From an uncultured Erysipelotrichaceae bacterium (GTDB lineage Bacteria; Bacillota_I; Bacilli_A; Erysipelotrichales; Erysipelotrichaceae): 53,603 nt of DNA. Positions 46,153-53,602 of the stretch are shown piece after piece. The stretch lies in NCBI GenBank assembly GCA_945877405.1, contig CAMCSA010000012.1, forward strand, positions 1 through 53,603, written 5' to 3'. Position numbers and translations under genes: made by a program. The notes beneath the pieces are model-generated. The model saw nothing but the letters and a program-made list of their open reading frames with translations, was not told the DNA's origin and did not search any database. The number at the start of each line of letters is the position of its first letter. The first letter of the stretch is position 1.

Positions 46153-46585
46153 GGGAAGCCTCTTTTTTTCTCTGATCGTTGATGTACTTAGCGACCGCCT
46201 GTTGGTTTGAGGCCCCGATACTTTCAACATAGTAAGACGGAGACCATAAGTGCCTATCCTCTTTTTTCCAATAAAAGGATTTGAGTTCTGGGTGCATACG
46301 GAAAAGTCTGAAAGCGGATGTCCCTTTTAAACAAGAAACGATTGTTGTTACCGACAGTTTTGGAGGAGCCGATACAAGCAGATGCACGTGGTCGTCCAAA
46401 CCAATCTCAAGATGCTCAATCGCGAAGCCTTTTTCTTCCGCAATCTGATACATCAAAGACTTCAGATCTTTCTCAATCTGCTCAGTAAGAACTTTGTTTC
46501 TGTACTTTGTCCCCCACACAATATGGTAATTCAAGTTGTACACACATGTTCTACCGTATGTAAGTCGTTCGTCATGTCTTTCCAT
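46139..46585 (-). CDS. tnpA: IS200/IS605 Y1 transposase TnpA
   Basis: 148-residue HUH single-strand transposase. The metal site is LDDHVHLLV (His66, His68) and the catalytic Tyr is in KYINDQ (Tyr134, with Gln138 as the third metal ligand in the YxxxQ motif). Length and motifs are complete, so it should be active. No ribosome site precedes the ATG; the -10 box is placed for a leaderless transcript. It may also serve the IscB element, whose right end also finishes in TTCAC. Confidence 0.94.
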   Translation of the reverse strand: MERHDERLTYGRTCVYNLNYHIVWGTKYRNKVLTEQIEKDLKSLMYQIAEEKGFAIEHLEIGLDDHVHLLVSAPPKLSVTTIVSCLKGTSAFRLFRMHPELKSFYWKKEDRHLWSPSYYVESIGASNQQAVAKYINDQRKKEASHDKD

Positions 46586-46591
46586 AGCTAT

Positions 46592-46600
46592 ATTATAACA
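46592..46600 (-). promoter_or_regulatory. extended -10 giving a leaderless tnpA transcript
   Basis: Minus strand TGT-TATAAT followed by six bases and then the ATG of tnpA, so the predicted first transcribed base is the A of ATG. There is no Shine-Dalgarno sequence. Confidence 0.5.
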
Positions 46601-46634
46601 TGTATTGATTCACAACACATTACCCTATGCAAAA

Positions 46635-46682
46635 AAATAGCGATTCATCTCGGCTCTAAAGAACCGAGTTTCCTCGCTATTT
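46635..46682 (-). repeat. compound hairpin at the IS left side
   Basis: Outer stem AAATAGCGA/TCGCTATTT (9 bp), inner stem CTCGGTTC/GAGCCGAG (8 bp with one G-U), then seven T on the minus strand. It may be the left-end palindrome of the IS, or a second terminator for the tRNA. On the plus strand GCGATTC and GTTTCCTCGC match the arms of the IscB right end. Confidence 0.6.
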
Positions 46683-46685
46683 CCA

Positions 46686-46715
46686 AAAAAACTGACACTC
46701 CAAAGAATGTCAGTT
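46686..46715 (-). terminator. terminator after tRNA-Arg
   Basis: Minus strand AACTGACATTC, loop TTTG, GAGTGTCAGTT, then TTTTT. The 11-bp stem has one G-U pair and begins 6 bp after the tRNA end. Confidence 0.9.
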
Positions 46716-46721
46716 AGTAGA

Positions 46722-46798
46722 TGGTGTCCTGGACGAGATTCGAACTCATGACCGTCCGCTTAGAAGGCGGGTGCTCTATCCAGCTGAGCTACCAAGAC
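46722..46798 (-). tRNA. tRNA-Arg (UCU)
   Basis: 77 bases with encoded CCA. Acceptor stem GTCTTGG/CCAGGAC (one G-U pair), D arm GCTCAGCTGGATAGAGC, anticodon stem-loop CCGCC-TTCTAAG-GGCGG-like with anticodon TCT, T arm containing GAGTTCGAATCTC. Promoter upstream and terminator downstream make it a single unit. It lies next to the IS left end. Confidence 0.97.
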
Positions 46799-46808
46799 AA
46801 CGATTAAT

Positions 46809-46837
46809 AGTATACTCACACCAGTTGATTTTGGCAA
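46809..46837 (-). promoter_or_regulatory. tRNA-Arg promoter
   Basis: Minus strand TTGCCA (46832-46837), 17-bp spacer, TATACT (46809-46814), about 10 bases before the tRNA. Confidence 0.8.
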
Positions 46838-46866
46838 GTATTTTTCCAAAAATAATTTAATAAAAT

Positions 46867-47355
46867 TTATTTCAGCCTGTGTGAAAACGTCTTTCTTGTA
46901 ACGTGAATACGTACATCACTCATCTCAACTTCCATATAGGATGGTTCGCTCAGATCTCTGTTTCTCCAGATGGATCCTGGATTCAGGCATGTAATACCAT
47001 CAATGACTTCATGATGATAGATATGAGAATGCCCACACACAGCAATATCACACTGCCTTGCTTTGGCTTTTTCAGCAAGCATCTGATAATTACCGAAAAA
47101 CATATCCCGATGCCCATGGCACATATAGATCCGATGACTTCCGATTTCAAGGATGCGGTGCATCGGGTAGGCATCATAGTAGTCGTTGTTTCCCTGCACG
47201 GAAGTAAAGCCATAAACATCCAACTGATAAGGATGCAGAACAGAATCACCGCAATGCAGAAAACGGTATTCTCTCGAATACGTCTTTCTCAGATATTCCA
47301 GTCCGACTGTTTCCCCATGGGAGTCGCTGCATATGATCAGTTTTTCCGTTTTCAC
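46867..47355 (-). CDS. YfcE/MJ0936-type metallophosphoesterase
   Basis: 162 residues with the five metal motifs of the family: SDSHG, FLHCGDS, VQGNNDYYD, MCHGHRD and AVCGHSHIYH; then CLNPGSIWRNRD. Likely a manganese-dependent phosphodiesterase; the substrate is not known. It starts with GTG, has no Shine-Dalgarno, and the -10 places transcription start on the G, so it is probably leaderless. Confidence 0.9.
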   Translation of the reverse strand: MKTEKLIICSDSHGETVGLEYLRKTYSREYRFLHCGDSVLHPYQLDVYGFTSVQGNNDYYDAYPMHRILEIGSHRIYMCHGHRDMFFGNYQMLAEKAKARQCDIAVCGHSHIYHHEVIDGITCLNPGSIWRNRDLSEPSYMEVEMSDVRIHVTRKTFSHRLK

Positions 47356-47361
47356 GGGCTC

Positions 47362-47370
47362 ATTATAACA
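47362..47370 (-). promoter_or_regulatory. extended -10 giving a leaderless YfcE-like transcript
   Basis: Minus strand TGT-TATAAT, six bases, then the GTG start codon. Confidence 0.55.
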
Positions 47371-47389
47371 CGATTTCCGTTTCCTTCTT

Positions 47390-47416
47390 TTGTCAAATCT
47401 TAGGATGTGCTAAAAT
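47390..47416 (+). promoter_or_regulatory. candidate promoter for the small membrane protein gene
   Basis: TTGTCA (47390-47395), 15-bp spacer, TGC-extended TAAAAT (47411-47416). It lies back to back with the YfcE-like promoter. Confidence 0.45.
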
Positions 47417-47433
47417 AACAGCAGGTGAAACAG

Positions 47434-47808
47434 ATGAACAACGTTGTACAGCAGATCGGTATCTTCTTATTTGGCGGAATGATCGTTATTACTCTAGGGA
47501 TGATGATTCATGTCCTGCTTCATCTGCGGACTCTTTCCGCTTCCTTATCAAAGATGAATGCACTGACACAGCAGATTGAAAAGAATACGGCATTATTGAA
47601 TATCAAGCTGGAAGTACTGGAAGAAGATCGTGCCCGTAAAGCAAAGCAGAACAAAATCGCAGGACTGATCATTCCTGGATTACTGGCAATCAAAGCCGTC
47701 TATGATGCCCATGATAACTATCATGGCATATCCGGGTATCGCAAGGCTGCCAATGATGTTCTGTTTGGCACAAAGACGGAACTGTTCCGCAAAAAGATGC
47801 AAGGATGA
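47434..47808 (+). CDS. small single-pass membrane protein, function unknown
   Basis: 124 residues. One membrane helix near the N-terminus (IGIFLFGGMIVITLGMMIHVLL, about 7-28) is followed by a coiled-coil-like stretch (LSASLSKMNALTQQIEKNTALLNIKLEVLEEDRARK, about 35-70) and a hydrophobic segment IAGLIIPGLLAIKAVYDA (about 76-94). I do not recognise the family. The ATG at 47434 has AGG eight bases upstream; a GTG three codons earlier is also possible. It has its own promoter and terminator. Confidence 0.75.
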   Translation: MNNVVQQIGIFLFGGMIVITLGMMIHVLLHLRTLSASLSKMNALTQQIEKNTALLNIKLEVLEEDRARKAKQNKIAGLIIPGLLAIKAVYDAHDNYHGISGYRKAANDVLFGTKTELFRKKMQG

Positions 47809-47810
47809 TG

Positions 47811-47833
47811 AAAGACCCTTTCGGGTCTTTTTC
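47811..47833 (+). terminator. terminator after the small membrane protein gene
   Basis: AAAGACCC, loop TTTC, GGGTCTTT, then TTC. The perfect 8-bp stem lies between two convergent genes and probably serves uvrC too. Confidence 0.85.
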
Positions 47834-49603
47834 TCATTCTTCTTCATGCAGAACACGCCAGATGTTTTCTGCAACCTGTTGTGGTACTACCTTTGCAATT
47901 TCTTCCACGCTGGCCTGTCTGAGTTTTGTGATACCACCAAATACCTTCAGCAGTTCTTTCTTTCGTTTTGGTCCTACCCCTTCAATTTCATCCAGAATGG
48001 ATTTTGTCTGTGCTTTGGAACGCAGTTTTCTGTGATAACTGATGGCTGCACGGTGAACTTCATCCTGCATCCTTGTTAACAGAAAGAACAGACCACTGTT
48101 GCGGTCAATTTCCACAATGTTTCCATCTGTATCCATCAAGCCATCGGTATTGTGCTTATCATTTTTGACAAGGCCCATGACTGTGATGTCATCCTGCAGA
48201 TCCAATGCTGTAATAATTTCATTTGCAGCATCAATCTGTGTTCTGCCACCATCCACAAGAATTCCATCCGGCATCGTACCTCCATCATTCAAAAGACGGA
48301 AATATCTGCGGTAAATGACTTCCTTCATCGAATCCACATCGGAGTTTCCTGTGTGCAGCCGATACAGGCGATAGTCTTTTTTTACCGGTTCGCCATCTTC
48401 ATATACAACACAGGCAGAAACCGGGAATGCACCCTGAATATGGGAGTTATCGAACAGTTCTACCCGGTTCATCGGTTTTCCTGCAATTTGGGATAAAGCA
48501 TTGACGGATTCCATCCGTATCGTATCCTGCTTTTCAACAACAGAGAATTTCAGCTGAAGCTGTGTTCTGGCATTTTCCACTGCCATATCCATCAGCCTTT
48601 TGCGATAACCTTTCTGAGGAATGGTCATATTGACAGAAAGAATCTGCGATAGCATATCAACATCCATTCCTTCCGGTAATACCAGTTCTTTCGGATATGG
48701 ATGATCTTCATAATACTGGATCAGAAAGGACTGGAATTCCTCCTGTCCTTCTCCATACAGTGGTTTCAGCCTGTATTCCTTATTGAGAATGATGCCATTG
48801 CGAACAAGCATACCAGCAATCGCAAGGTAACCTCGATCTGCATACCATGTAAACACATCGATATCCTTCTCATTCACTTTTTCGATATTCTGTCTTTCCC
48901 CAGCTACCCGATGAATGGATTCCAGTGTTTCCTTGTACTGCTGTGCCTTTTCAAACTGCAGCTCTTCTGCTGCCTGCATCATCTTTTCCTGAAGCTGTTT
49001 TTCCATCTGCTTAGTATCGCCATTGAGAAACTTTGTAATCTGATCAGCCATCTGTTCATATACTTCCGGTTGAATCTCGTACTGGCATGGGCCAAGGCAC
49101 TGACCGATATGGTAATACAGGCATACCCTGTCACCAACATTGTTGCAGCGTCTGAACGGATACATTGACTGCAGAAGTTTAAGTGTTGTCCTTGCTGCGG
49201 AAGCATCCGGAAACGGTCCGAAATATCTTGCCTTCCTGTCTTTTTTCATATCCCTTGCGATCATCAGCCGTGGATACTTTTCACGGGTCATCTTGATATA
49301 AGGATAGGAAGAATCATCCATGAACTGGATGTTGTATTTCGGTCTGTTTTTTTTGATGAGATTGATTTCAAGCACAAGTGCCTCTTTCTCAGAAGCAGTG
49401 ACGATAAAATCAAAGTCTTCAATATTCTGTACAAGCTTTGTTGTCTTGAAGTTATGCACACCGGTAAAGTAGGAATTGACACGGTTATGCAGATCCTTGG
49501 CCTTACCGACATAGATGATTTCACCTTTAGCATCTTTCATCTGATAGCTGCCTGGGGCATGCGGCAGATTCTGCAGTTTTGCTTTGATATACTCTCTGTC
49601 CAT
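47834..49603 (-). CDS. uvrC: excinuclease ABC subunit C
   Basis: 589-residue dual-incision nuclease of nucleotide excision repair. N-terminal GIY-YIG domain: APGSYQMKDAKGEIIYVGKAKDLHNRV; Cys-rich patch RVCLYYHIGQCLGPC; UVR motif near 200-235; RNase H-like domain with ELFDNSHIQGAFPVSACVV; C-terminal helix-hairpin-helix with LDEIEGVGPKRKKELL. It begins directly after the mutS2 stop codon. uvrA and uvrB are not nearby. Confidence 0.96.
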   Translation of the reverse strand: MDREYIKAKLQNLPHAPGSYQMKDAKGEIIYVGKAKDLHNRVNSYFTGVHNFKTTKLVQNIEDFDFIVTASEKEALVLEINLIKKNRPKYNIQFMDDSSYPYIKMTREKYPRLMIARDMKKDRKARYFGPFPDASAARTTLKLLQSMYPFRRCNNVGDRVCLYYHIGQCLGPCQYEIQPEVYEQMADQITKFLNGDTKQMEKQLQEKMMQAAEELQFEKAQQYKETLESIHRVAGERQNIEKVNEKDIDVFTWYADRGYLAIAGMLVRNGIILNKEYRLKPLYGEGQEEFQSFLIQYYEDHPYPKELVLPEGMDVDMLSQILSVNMTIPQKGYRKRLMDMAVENARTQLQLKFSVVEKQDTIRMESVNALSQIAGKPMNRVELFDNSHIQGAFPVSACVVYEDGEPVKKDYRLYRLHTGNSDVDSMKEVIYRRYFRLLNDGGTMPDGILVDGGRTQIDAANEIITALDLQDDITVMGLVKNDKHNTDGLMDTDGNIVEIDRNSGLFFLLTRMQDEVHRAAISYHRKLRSKAQTKSILDEIEGVGPKRKKELLKVFGGITKLRQASVEEIAKVVPQQVAENIWRVLHEEE

Positions 49604-51919
49604 TTATTTCATCACCACAATCGTAGCCCCGGTGCCACCTTCCTGCGGCATGCCAAGGCGATACTCTTTGACACTGCTATTGGATGCAAGCCTGTTATGA
49701 ACTGCCTTACGAAGCCGGCCTGTTCCATCTCCATGGATGATGCGGAATGTCTTAAGACCATGTAAGGCACAGGAATCCATATAGTCATCCATCTTTTCCA
49801 TTGCTTCATCCACACGCAAGCCGATCAGATTGACTTCCATCGGCATGGATGCAAAGATGTTTCTACCTGTATGAATGGAAAATTCCGGTCTGTTTTTTGT
49901 TTTTGGAATAACATGAATGCTTGGGCGGATCTGGTTTGGCTTGACACGCATGGATCTTCCATTCATCGAAATACGGATATCCTTTTTACCGACTTCCAGC
50001 ACTTCACACACCTGAGAATTTCCTTTCAGTTCTACCGCATCCCCAACCTTGTATGTATAAACAGTGTTGTCTTCTTCTGATTCCGTTTCTTCTTCCACAT
50101 TCAATGCGCGCACTGCCTCCAGTGCTTCATGGTAACGCAGATTTTCCTGGTTCTTACGGATCTGCTTCAATACTTCATCTGCTTTTTTCTTTACGGATGC
50201 AACATAGTCATCTGCTTCCTTCTGTGCTTTGCTTTGCAGCTGTTCTTTCTGTTTTTCGAGTCGTTCCGTTTCCTTACGCAGCTGCTTCTCTTTTTCTTCA
50301 GCAGCTTTCAGTTTTTCTTCCAGCTCCTGCTTTAATACCTGTGTTTCATTCAGTTGTTTTTCCAGCTTTTCAATCAGTTCATCTTCTTCTGTTTTTGCCT
50401 GGTTTTTCAGATGCCTTGCATAGGAAACAATCGATTTTGGCACACCATAGCGTAAGGCAACTTCAAATGCATTGGATTGACCGGTGAATCCTTCCAGATA
50501 CCGATATGTTGGAGCAAGTTTTTCCAGATCAAACTGAACGGAGGCAACAAGAATATCATCATGCCGTTTTCCATATGCCTTGAGTCGGTCATAGTGGGTT
50601 GTGATGACTGCCATCGTACCTCTTTGCCGCAACTCATTCATGATGGAAATGGCCAGTGCTTCTCCTTCTCTTGGATCCGTACCAGATCCGATTTCATCCA
50701 GCAGGCATAAGGAATGGCTTGTTGCATTGCGGATCGCTTCTGCCTGTTTGCACATATGTGCAGAAAAGGAAGAAAGTGAAGATACAACCGACTGATCATC
50801 ACCAATGTCCGCATAGATCGCATCAAAATAAGGAATCACGGCACGCTCACATGGTACCGGCATGCCACAGTATGTCATCAGTACAAATAATCCGATCACT
50901 TTCATCGATACCGTCTTACCACCGGTATTAGGACCGGTAATCAGAAGGATGTTCTGACAGGAAGAAAGATTATATGTATTTGCTACTACTTTCTGTGGAT
51001 CAATCAGAGGATGTCTGCCTTTTTCAATGTGAAGCTCAGCCACATCCGTCAGTTCCGCCACACAACAGTCATGATCCTTCCCCCACTTTGCTTTGGCAAA
51101 GATCTCATCCAGCATGGCAGCCGTTTCAATATTTCCGATTTCTTCTTCTGCCACTTCCCCGATCCATGCAGAACACTGCTTCAGAATACGGTTGATTTCT
51201 TCTTTTTCCTGTTCGATCAAAGAAGCACGTTTATTGTTGAGTGGGACAAGGGCAGAAGGTTCCACATACGATGCCTGACCAGAGGCAGAATCCCCATACA
51301 CCATTCCACCAAAGCTGTTTTTGTCTGCTGCACGAATCAGCACAACTGCTCTTCCATTGCGGTATGTGACAATCGAATCCACAACACTGGAAGAATGATT
51401 TGCGACAAACGATGCCGCAGCAGAAGCAATATCCCCATCCACTCTGCGCAAAGAAGAACGGATGGACTGCAGTTGCTTTGAAGCATTATCCATCACTTCT
51501 CCATATTCATTGAAAATTCTTCTCAGATTCTGTTCCAGCTTTTCATGAACAATCAGTGAGTCAAACAGTTCACCGATTTCCTTATGTTCCACTTCAGTTA
51601 TCGTGGATTCATAGTTTTTCATCGTACGTATGCCACCGATCAGCCGCATCTCATCCAGACACTCCTGTGGGGATAGTGTCCTTCCTTTTTTCGCATTGGC
51701 AAGAGTAGCACGCAGATCAGACATGGCAGTAACAGGACATGGACCATATTTTACCGTACAGGCAAGTGCCTCTTTGATTCTTGCATTATCTCTTTGGATC
51801 ACAAGACGATCAAAACACGGAGAAGAACCATGAACTCTTTCCTTCCCAAGTGAAAAATCACAATATCGTTCTACCTGGGTCATAATGACATCCAGTTCAA
51901 GACTTTTTTCTATTCTCAT
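49604..51919 (-). CDS. mutS2: endonuclease MutS2
   Basis: 771 residues: MutS-type lever and ATPase core (Walker A LITGPNTGGKTVSMKVIGL, Walker B CLLDEIGSGTDPREGEAL), a long coiled coil (about 510-620, Lys/Glu/Gln-rich), a KOW-like segment (VGDAVELKGNSQVCEVL) and a C-terminal Smr nuclease domain (GLRVDEAMEKMDDYMDSC ... RIIHGDGTGRLRKAV). MutS2 acts on recombination intermediates and, in Bacillus, on collided ribosomes. Start ATG at 51919 has AGGTGAT upstream. Confidence 0.95.
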   Translation of the reverse strand: MRIEKSLELDVIMTQVERYCDFSLGKERVHGSSPCFDRLVIQRDNARIKEALACTVKYGPCPVTAMSDLRATLANAKKGRTLSPQECLDEMRLIGGIRTMKNYESTITEVEHKEIGELFDSLIVHEKLEQNLRRIFNEYGEVMDNASKQLQSIRSSLRRVDGDIASAAASFVANHSSSVVDSIVTYRNGRAVVLIRAADKNSFGGMVYGDSASGQASYVEPSALVPLNNKRASLIEQEKEEINRILKQCSAWIGEVAEEEIGNIETAAMLDEIFAKAKWGKDHDCCVAELTDVAELHIEKGRHPLIDPQKVVANTYNLSSCQNILLITGPNTGGKTVSMKVIGLFVLMTYCGMPVPCERAVIPYFDAIYADIGDDQSVVSSLSSFSAHMCKQAEAIRNATSHSLCLLDEIGSGTDPREGEALAISIMNELRQRGTMAVITTHYDRLKAYGKRHDDILVASVQFDLEKLAPTYRYLEGFTGQSNAFEVALRYGVPKSIVSYARHLKNQAKTEEDELIEKLEKQLNETQVLKQELEEKLKAAEEKEKQLRKETERLEKQKEQLQSKAQKEADDYVASVKKKADEVLKQIRKNQENLRYHEALEAVRALNVEEETESEEDNTVYTYKVGDAVELKGNSQVCEVLEVGKKDIRISMNGRSMRVKPNQIRPSIHVIPKTKNRPEFSIHTGRNIFASMPMEVNLIGLRVDEAMEKMDDYMDSCALHGLKTFRIIHGDGTGRLRKAVHNRLASNSSVKEYRLGMPQEGGTGATIVVMK

Positions 51920-51937
51920 ATCAATCACCTGTTCATT

Positions 51938-51946
51938 ATCTTAACA
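51938..51946 (-). promoter_or_regulatory. candidate extended -10 promoter for mutS2-uvrC
   Basis: Minus strand TGT-TAAGAT, 18 bases before the mutS2 ATG. No clear -35. Confidence 0.4.
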
Positions 51947-51986
51947 GATTTTCATGGATCCGTATCACTGACACACAACAACATGC

Positions 51987-52014
51987 TTGTTTTCATCATC
52001 CACAATGGTAAAAT
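51987..52014 (+). promoter_or_regulatory. promoter giving a leaderless rnhC transcript
   Basis: TTGTTT (51987-51992), 16-bp spacer, TGG-extended TAAAAT (52009-52014), then six bases and the ATG at 52021. No Shine-Dalgarno is present. Confidence 0.55.
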
Positions 52015-52020
52015 AGCTCC

Positions 52021-52896
52021 ATGAGTAAAACCGTAATCACATTAAAGTTGAGCCCCGCTCAGGAAGAAAAGCTGTACCAGACATTTGAAAAAAACAGCTG
52101 CAGACCTCCCCAGTATGCCAAGTGGCAGCTGCGGTGTGAAAACTGTGTCATCACCTGTTATACCAGTGGAAAGACAGTATTTCAGGGAAATGATGCAGAA
52201 GTATATGCATCCCCATTCATGGAAGATACGCTTGTACCATTACAGGCAAAGAAAAACAATGCCAGCACATTACCACAGGCTGGCAGTGATGAAGTTGGGA
52301 CAGGCGATTACTTTGGACCGGTATGTGTCTGTGCTGCCATTGTGGATGAAAACACGTATCCTCTGATACAGAAACTTGGGATCCGAGATTCCAAACAGCT
52401 GACAGATGAGCAGATTCGAAAGATCGGTCCACAGCTGTTACAGGCATTACCGCATTCCCTTCTGATTCTGGATAACCAATCCTACAACCGTGTACATGAT
52501 ACCAATAACCTGAATGCGATCAAGGCAAAACTGCATAACAAAGCATATATCAACCTGAGCAATAAATGTGGTCTTCCAAAGCTGATCACCATTGACCAGT
52601 TTACCCCAGAAGATACATATTACCGCTATCTGAAAGAGGAGCCTCAGGTTGTCAAAGGCATCAACTTTGAAACAAAGGCAGAAGACAGATATCCATCTGT
52701 CGGTGCCGCTTCCGTGATTGCCCGCTATGCATTTCTTGTGAAATGGAATGAAATGGAAAAGCAGTATGGCATGACATTTCATAAAGGTGGAGGGCCACAG
52801 GCAGATCAGAGTGGCAGACAGTTTATTCAAAAATATGGAAAGGAAAAGCTTGGCCTCGTCGCAAAACTGCATTTTAAAAATACGGAACGACTTTAG
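52021..52896 (+). CDS. rnhC: ribonuclease HIII
   Basis: 291 residues. The N-terminal TBP-like substrate domain (1-80) precedes the nuclease core with GSDEVGTGDYFGPVCVCAA (catalytic Asp and Glu), LGIRDSKQLTDEQI, IDQFTPEDTY and SVGAASVIARYAFL. It cuts RNA in RNA-DNA hybrids. Divergent from mutS2. Confidence 0.95.
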   Translation: MSKTVITLKLSPAQEEKLYQTFEKNSCRPPQYAKWQLRCENCVITCYTSGKTVFQGNDAEVYASPFMEDTLVPLQAKKNNASTLPQAGSDEVGTGDYFGPVCVCAAIVDENTYPLIQKLGIRDSKQLTDEQIRKIGPQLLQALPHSLLILDNQSYNRVHDTNNLNAIKAKLHNKAYINLSNKCGLPKLITIDQFTPEDTYYRYLKEEPQVVKGINFETKAEDRYPSVGAASVIARYAFLVKWNEMEKQYGMTFHKGGGPQADQSGRQFIQKYGKEKLGLVAKLHFKNTERL

Positions 52897-52912
52897 ACAT
52901 TCCGTATTTTTA
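52878..52912 (+). terminator. terminator after rnhC
   Basis: AAATACGGAA and TTCCGTATTT form a perfect 10-bp stem spanning the rnhC stop codon, followed by TTA. It can work for both convergent genes. Confidence 0.8.
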
Positions 52913-52915
52913 CGC

Positions 52916-53602
52916 TTATCCGATCATTTCTGTTAATGCAGAAGACAGAGCATCCAGACCCTCACACTCAAGGTCTACCTGCTGCTGTAATAATACTGTC
53001 TCGTTTTCGATGCATGCCTTGAGATATGAAATCTCATCGGATACATCATCACCATCTTCTTTTTCAGACAAAGAAGCAATCACATCATAGAGATCATTGT
53101 GCCCCTGTACTCTGCCATCACCCCACATCAGTCTTTCCGCAGGCTGGTTAAGTACGTAGTCTGTAAAGTATTCAAATGTTTCCTTTGAAAAATCATATGC
53201 ATACCAGTTATTATCCACTGCCCAAAGATATTCATCCAATGCTGTGGATACTTCCCCATTTTCAAGAGCTTCGACTGCTGCCTGCAGATTTACAAGATTA
53301 TTGACTGAATGTTCATGCGGGAACTGAGATACGTCTTCCCATGTCAGTCTGACAAAATAATCTTCACAAAGACGGAACGCGGAAAGAAGCTGATCATTGA
53401 ATGCTGCATACTGATCAAGCACTTCCTGTGCCTTCTTTTCATCACCATCATTCAGTGCTTCTGCATATGCATTGTTTGCTTCCTGTACCTTTTCGTATGC
53501 TTTTTCAGCAAGTTGTAATGCTGCTTCAATCTTTTCATTCAGAACAGATGTTAGAGTCCGCTGAAAAGGGCCATTCAGAGTCCGGCAAAAAGGGCCATTT
53601 TG
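52916..53602 (-). CDS. hypothetical helical protein, 5' end not in window or lost
   Basis: At least 228 codons stay open to the window edge. The clear protein part begins about LTSVLNEKIEAALQLAEKAYEKVQEANNAYAEAL, a coiled-coil-like helix, followed by an acidic domain of about 165 residues (LDQYAAFNDQLLSAFRLCEDYFVRL ... LSSALTEMIG). I do not recognise the family. Possible internal starts exist (GTG at 53422, no ribosome site). Upstream codons translate two tandem repeats (NGPFxRTL), which do not look like native protein, so the gene may be cut by a mobile element at about 53552. Confidence 0.6.
   Translation of the reverse strand, partial: QNGPFCRTLNGPFQRTLTSVLNEKIEAALQLAEKAYEKVQEANNAYAEALNDGDEKKAQEVLDQYAAFNDQLLSAFRLCEDYFVRLTWEDVSQFPHEHSVNNLVNLQAAVEALENGEVSTALDEYLWAVDNNWYAYDFSKETFEYFTDYVLNQPAERLMWGDGRVQGHNDLYDVIASLSEKEDGDDVSDEISYLKACIENETVLLQQQVDLECEGLDALSSALTEMIG
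53553..53600. repeat. two 24-bp tandem repeats at the window edge
   Basis: Units 53553-53576 and 53577-53600 match at 20 of 24 positions; both contain AGAGTCCG and AAAAGGGCCATT. Such serial repeats resemble the ends of some insertion sequences (for example IS21-type termini), but the element body would lie outside the window. Confidence 0.7.

Larger units (their letters stand above)
44865..46684 (-). mobile_element. IS200/IS605 family element (tnpA-tnpB)
   Basis: Contains intact Y1 transposase tnpA and RNA-guided nuclease tnpB in overlapping order. The right end is defined by hairpin GTCCC-TTCA-GGGAC (44876-44889) and terminal TTCAC (to 44865). The left end is not sharply defined; a compound hairpin at 46635-46682 is the best subterminal palindrome, so the left coordinate is approximate. 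No target duplication is expected or seen. Confidence 0.85.
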
